From the NCBI GenBank assembly GCA_030835135.1, contig JAUQWO010000006.1, forward strand, positions 1 through 64,000: a DNA stretch of 64,000 nt, in the 5' to 3' direction. Source of the DNA: Bacteroidota bacterium (GTDB lineage: Bacteria > Bacteroidota > Ignavibacteria > UBA10030 > UBA6906). Under the pieces are notes generated by a model. It was given only the letters and a program-made list of their open reading frames with translations, did no database searches and was not told the origin of the DNA. Every line of letters begins with the position of its first letter. Positions within the stretch are counted from its first letter, which is position 1. Of the stretch, positions 60,977 through 64,000 are shown one piece after another. The position numbers were made by a program, and so were the translations under genes.

Positions 60977-60996
60977 CCTGCGGAGTGCTCCGCAGG
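60977..60996 (-). terminator. hairpin after purC
   Basis: CCTGCGGA (60977-60984) pairs with TCCGCAGG (60989-60996) around a 4-nt loop, flanked by CCGG/CCGG pairing that extends it. It lies about 30 bp after the purC stop on the minus strand, without a T-run. Confidence 0.45.
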
Positions 60997-61024
60997 TCCG
61001 GAAAGGCGGGAGGAATTGGTGCCG

Positions 61025-61924
61025 TTATTGGAGAGAACTGCCGGTAATGAGGGTCAGCGCTTCGCCGTACTTCTGCGCGGTCGTCGCAATGACATCCGCC
61101 GGCAACGATGGCGCCGGCGGCCGCTTGTCCCACGTGATCGCCGTCAGGTAATCACGCACGAACTGCTTGTCGAAACTCGGTTGCGCCCCGCCGGGAGCGT
61201 ATGCCGCCATGGGCCAGAAGCGCGAGGAGTCCGGCGTCATCGCCTCGTCGATCCAGACCAACCCACCCCTCTCGTCCACACCGAACTCGAATTTGGTATC
61301 GGCGATGATGATCCCGCGCGTCCGCGCATGGGCCACACCTTCCGTGTACAGACGGATCGAGACATCCCGGACCTCGCGGGCACGGTCGGCACCGAGGATC
61401 GCCGACATCTGTTCGAACGTGATGTTCTCGTCGTGCTCGCCGATCGCCGCCTTCGTGGTCGGCGTGAAGATCGGCTCGGGGAGTTCGTCCGACTCACGGA
61501 GTCCGGCGGGAAGCGTGATGCCGCACACGCTGCCCGTCCGTTTGTACTCGCTCCATCCCGACCCCGACAGATAGCCGCGGACGATGCACTCGACGGGCAG
61601 CGGACGGGAGGCACGGACCAGCATCGAGCGCCCGCCGAAGATATCGGGACGTGACCGGAACGGCTCGGGCAGGTCTTCCTGCGCGATGGAGATCAGATGA
61701 TGGGGGACGACATGCGCCAGTTTCTGGAACCAGAACGCCGAGATGCGGGTGAGCACTTCTCCCTTCCCGGGGATGCCGTCCGGGAGAATAACGTCGAATG
61801 CGGACAAACGATCCGTGGCACAGAGCAGCAGGCGGTCGCCCAGGGCATAGATGTCGCGGACTTTCCCCTGCTGTGACGGTGTGAAGGCTCCACCGGCGGT
61901 GGAGGTAATGACGGGTGCGGGCAT
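61025..61924 (-). CDS. purC: phosphoribosylaminoimidazole-succinocarboxamide synthase
   Basis: A 299-residue SAICAR synthase, which joins CAIR and aspartate with ATP in purine synthesis. Features: GKVRDIYALGD, ATDRLSAFDVILPDGIPGKGEVLTRIS, the signature VECIVRGYLSGSGWSEY, the TP-rich FTPTTKA, DTKFEFGVDE and DEAMTPDSSRFWP. Longer than E. coli PurC (237) but normal for the yeast-like subclass. A 13-bp gap separates it from the 133-residue unknown gene upstream, so they may share a transcript. Confidence 0.95.
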   Translation of the reverse strand: MPAPVITSTAGGAFTPSQQGKVRDIYALGDRLLLCATDRLSAFDVILPDGIPGKGEVLTRISAFWFQKLAHVVPHHLISIAQEDLPEPFRSRPDIFGGRSMLVRASRPLPVECIVRGYLSGSGWSEYKRTGSVCGITLPAGLRESDELPEPIFTPTTKAAIGEHDENITFEQMSAILGADRAREVRDVSIRLYTEGVAHARTRGIIIADTKFEFGVDERGGLVWIDEAMTPDSSRFWPMAAYAPGGAQPSFDKQFVRDYLTAITWDKRPPAPSLPADVIATTAQKYGEALTLITGSSLQ

Positions 61925-61936
61925 GGAGGTCTGTGA

Positions 61937-62338
61937 TCAGCGCTCGAAACTTGCACCCAGGATCTCTTCGATCGTGCCGCGCACGATCTGCGAGGTCGGC
62001 GGCGCCGCGACCGATGCGCGGCTGATGCTCTCGAGCTTCAACCCGCGCCACTCGGACTCGATCTTCGCATTCACGAAATCCTGAACGGTCTTCTGGATGT
62101 TCTTGATGTGCCCTTTCCCCTTGCGCAACGAGTCGACGAACAGATCGACCTTGATCTCGTGGCTCGAAATGCGCGTCGGCACAAGCATGTAATTCAACGA
62201 TCCGGACGTGCGCCAGGCGTATGTGCGTTCGAGTCTGTTGAACGTTGAGGGGATCTGCAACATCGTGCGTTCATCTGCGCGGGGGACAAGTGTGATCGTC
62301 ACCCGTTCCACCTTATGTGCGTCTCGTGCGAGAGACAT
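61937..62338 (-). CDS. unknown 133-residue protein, co-oriented with purC
   Basis: Begins MSLARDAHKVERVTITLVPRAD, then a central segment FNRLERTYAWRTSGSLNYMLV and charged helices (KVDLFVDSLRKGKGHIKNIQKTVQDF; NAKIESEWRGLKL). No signal, transmembrane segment or recognised motif. ATG 62338 is chosen because AAGGAG (62348-62353) lies 9 nt upstream, after a promoter that would start transcription near 62390. Longer frames starting upstream (TTG 62425, GTG 62392) run through the promoter. Purine or translation context (purC, aat) does not define a role. Confidence 0.6.
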   Translation of the reverse strand: MSLARDAHKVERVTITLVPRADERTMLQIPSTFNRLERTYAWRTSGSLNYMLVPTRISSHEIKVDLFVDSLRKGKGHIKNIQKTVQDFVNAKIESEWRGLKLESISRASVAAPPTSQIVRGTIEEILGASFER

Positions 62339-62396
62339 GCGGATGTACTCCTTGACACCTTGAGATGCTGCTGCGAGAAGGAATTGATTCACACAC

Positions 62397-62425
62397 AATA
62401 TACCCACAAACAAAAGGCTATGCAA
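62397..62425 (-). promoter_or_regulatory. promoter of the 61937 gene and purC
   Basis: On the minus strand TTGCAT (62420-62425), 17 bp, TATATT (62397-62402), an exact-spacing pair. It lies inside a possible longer reading frame, which argues for the downstream ATG as the start. Confidence 0.7.
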
Positions 62426-62506
62426 GGGGAGATCGGCGGGTTTTCGCCAGATGTGACGCAGCGCACATCCTGGATCACAGAAATTGACGCGAATTGTGAC
62501 GGCACA

Positions 62507-63118
62507 TCAACCGGGGAACGAAACGTCCGATTCCAGTGCGTTCTCGAGGAGTATCAGGTATTCATGGCGGGAGACCTCGATCGCACCAAATTGCGCGAGG
62601 TGGGGGGTGATGTATTGCGCATCCAACAGCGAAAAACCGGCCGTTTCGAGCCGCATCATGAGCGTGGCAAGAGCGACCTTGGAAGTTCCAGAACTCCTGC
62701 TGAACATTGACTCTCCAAAGAATGCCCCACCGATCGCCACACCATACAGCCCCCCCATGAGTTCTCCCCCCTCCCACGCCTCCACGCTGTGTCCATACCC
62801 CGCCCGGAACAGTGCCGTGTACACATCGATGATCTCCTCAGAGATCCAGGTCTCTTCGCGTTCCGCACACGCCCGCATCACCTCCTCGAACGAGGTGTCA
62901 ACCCGCACTTCGCATCGTCCGTCGCGTACAAGTTTGCGCACACTCCGCGGGATGTTCGCGGAGCGGACCGGAATGATGCCGCGGGGATCGGGCGAGTACC
63001 AGGACAGCGGTCCGGTCCGGCTCTCCGCCATCGGAAAGAACCCGATCCGATACGCATCGAGAAGAATGTCAGGGGTGAGGATCTCGTGTTGACGGCGGCC
63101 GGTCACGGGAGTGGTCAC
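62507..63118 (-). CDS. aat: leucyl/phenylalanyl-tRNA-protein transferase
   Basis: A 203-residue enzyme of the N-degron pathway that attaches Leu or Phe to proteins with N-terminal Arg or Lys. Conserved features: LLDAYRIGFFPMAES, WYSPDPRGIIPV, EAWEGGELMGGLYGVAIGGAFFGESMFS, SKVALATLMMRLETAGFSLLDAQYITPHLAQFGAIEVSRHEYLILLENAL, in the usual order. Start ATG 63118 overlaps the stop of the upstream oxidoreductase by 4 bp. ClpS/ClpA are not in the window. Confidence 0.94.
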   Translation of the reverse strand: MTTPVTGRRQHEILTPDILLDAYRIGFFPMAESRTGPLSWYSPDPRGIIPVRSANIPRSVRKLVRDGRCEVRVDTSFEEVMRACAEREETWISEEIIDVYTALFRAGYGHSVEAWEGGELMGGLYGVAIGGAFFGESMFSRSSGTSKVALATLMMRLETAGFSLLDAQYITPHLAQFGAIEVSRHEYLILLENALESDVSFPG

Positions 63119-64000
63119 TCGTCCATGCGGACCACCACCTTGCCGACCGATTGGCGGTTCTGCAGGTAGCGGTGCGCGTCCACGATCTCACGGAACGGGA
63201 ACACCTTGCCGACCAGCGGCCGCAAAGCGCCCAGACGATACCACGTCAGCAACTCCCCTGCTGCCTCTTCGAAGTACCGCTCCTTGCCCGTGATGAGTCC
63301 GAGGTTGAATCCGAAGATGCCCTTATTGATGTGGATCAGGCCGGGCGGGAAGATCGGCTTCATCTGCTCATAGGCATCGGCGATCATCGAGCGCGTCAGG
63401 CTCCCGTCGGCGGTCGTCATGGACGAGACGCCAAGCAACAGGTACCGTCCCATCGGCGCCAGCAGCCCCCAGCTCTTCTTGAATACCTCGCCACCCACCG
63501 AGTCCATCACCACATCCACACCATACCCACCGGTGATCGAGTCGACCTTCTTCTCAAACGCATCCGTGGTGTAATTGATCACATGATGCGCGCCGAAGCT
63601 CTTCGCCAACTCCACCTTCTCATCCGTCCCCGCGGTCGCGAAGACCTCCGCATTCAGATGCCTGCCGATCTGCACGGACGCGAGTCCCACCCCACCCGCC
63701 GCGGCATGCACAAGGATCCGTTCGCCGGTATGCAGATTCGCCAGCCGCACCAGGCCATGGTACGCGCTCAGCATCGAGACCAGGAAGGATGCCGCTTCCT
63801 CATAGGACATCTGTTCGGGAGCAGCGGTGGCATAGTACTGATTCACGAGGACATACTCCGCATGACTGCCGAGTTTACTGTACCCCATGATGCGCTCGCG
63901 GCCCGAGAACTTCGTGACCCCGGAACCGATACGTACCACGTCGCCGGAGAATTCCAGTCCGGGGATATACGGAGGCTTCGGCGTGCCGGGATACGCACCG
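63115..64000 (-). CDS. NAD(P)H quinone oxidoreductase / MDR-family protein (5'-truncated by the window)
   Basis: The 3' 295 codons of a medium-chain reductase. Visible: GroES-like end (PYIPGLEFSGDVV at the window edge), then GSHAEYVLVN, the Rossmann motif VHAAAGGVGLASVQIGRHLNAEVFATAGT, and MDSVGGEVFKKSWGLLAPMGRYLLLG. It ends VGKVFPFREIVDAHRYLQNRQSVGKVVVRMDE. No structural-zinc cysteine cluster is seen, so the quinone oxidoreductase (Qor/VAT1-like) branch is more likely. The frame continues without stop past base 64000. It lies in the same direction as aat, with a 4-bp overlap. Confidence 0.82.
   Translation of the reverse strand, partial: GAYPGTPKPPYIPGLEFSGDVVRIGSGVTKFSGRERIMGYSKLGSHAEYVLVNQYYATAAPEQMSYEEAASFLVSMLSAYHGLVRLANLHTGERILVHAAAGGVGLASVQIGRHLNAEVFATAGTDEKVELAKSFGAHHVINYTTDAFEKKVDSITGGYGVDVVMDSVGGEVFKKSWGLLAPMGRYLLLGVSSMTTADGSLTRSMIADAYEQMKPIFPPGLIHINKGIFGFNLGLITGKERYFEEAAGELLTWYRLGALRPLVGKVFPFREIVDAHRYLQNRQSVGKVVVRMDE

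Noticed and set aside
62338-62425. Longer form of the 133-residue protein with a hydrophobic N-terminus
   Set aside because: The extra codons span a promoter with exact 17-bp spacing, and a proper SD precedes the downstream ATG.
1-64000. CRISPR arrays, insertion sequences, phage or toxin-antitoxin genes
   Set aside because: No regularly spaced repeats, transposase, integrase or phage structural genes were seen. The small paralogous pair at 50514-50917 lacks any toxin or antitoxin motif.

Overview
This is a chromosomal stretch of a GC-rich (roughly 60% or more) Gram-negative bacterium. It carries about 47 protein genes and four tRNA genes. I see no phage, transposon, CRISPR or plasmid signature. 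The family content points to the FCB group (Bacteroidota/Ignavibacteriota/Chlorobiota relatives): a DUF2723 membrane protein, DUF1573 and tandem DUF2911 proteins, a histone H1-like small protein, a bacterial deoxyhypusine-synthase-like enzyme, and many lipoproteins and TolC/MacAB-type envelope genes. Promoters look like ordinary sigma-70 sites (TTGxxx, 16-17 bp, TATATT-like), and many genes have real Shine-Dalgarno sites. Both traits argue against a typical Bacteroidia member and for an early-branching FCB lineage. That placement is inference.

Layout. 1-440: tRNA-Thr, -Tyr, -Gly cluster on the minus strand with its promoter. 466-5237: glnE and a DUF2723 protein (minus). 5352-8406: EthD-like protein, Asp-box beta-propeller lipoprotein, DUF1573 protein (plus). 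8598-12151: ECF sigma / anti-sigma / repeat protein / PDZ protein, an envelope-response-like module with a candidate autoregulatory ECF promoter. 12412-18282: lipoprotein, YbjQ, tandem DUF2911, SDR-like protein and a REC-HK-REC hybrid. 18279-28942 (minus): Sel1-repeat protein, a tripartite MacAB/TolC-type exporter, a CCA-adding/poly(A) polymerase-family enzyme, a Gfo/Idh/MocA oxidoreductase and a HAD phosphatase. 29051-31087: RlmI-type methyltransferase and an outer-membrane barrel (plus). 31209-34037: uvrA (minus).

34226-49970 (minus) is the most unusual region. It is a type IV pilus-like locus: REC protein, PilB-like protein with all ATPase motifs lost, two pilin-like proteins, PilC, an intact PilB, three more small membrane-anchored proteins, a PilT with an altered Asp box, PilM-PilN and PilO-PilP fusions, a short secretin and an Ig-like lipoprotein. 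All five candidate pilins begin Met-Gly followed directly by the hydrophobic helix. None has the usual leader or Glu5, and no prepilin peptidase is present in the window.

50203-64000: tRNA-Ile2(CAT), a pair of tiny paralogous proteins, a zinc-ribbon protein with rpsU, an H1-like protein, a deoxyhypusine-synthase homologue, a fur-feoA-feoB-Cys-rich-sufT-like iron operon behind a perfect inverted-repeat operator, a sensor-kinase operon (hybrid HK, lone DHp domain, TPR lipoprotein), purC, a small unknown protein, aat, and the 3' part of a quinone-oxidoreductase-like gene cut by the window edge.

No gene-free stretch exceeds 300 bases.
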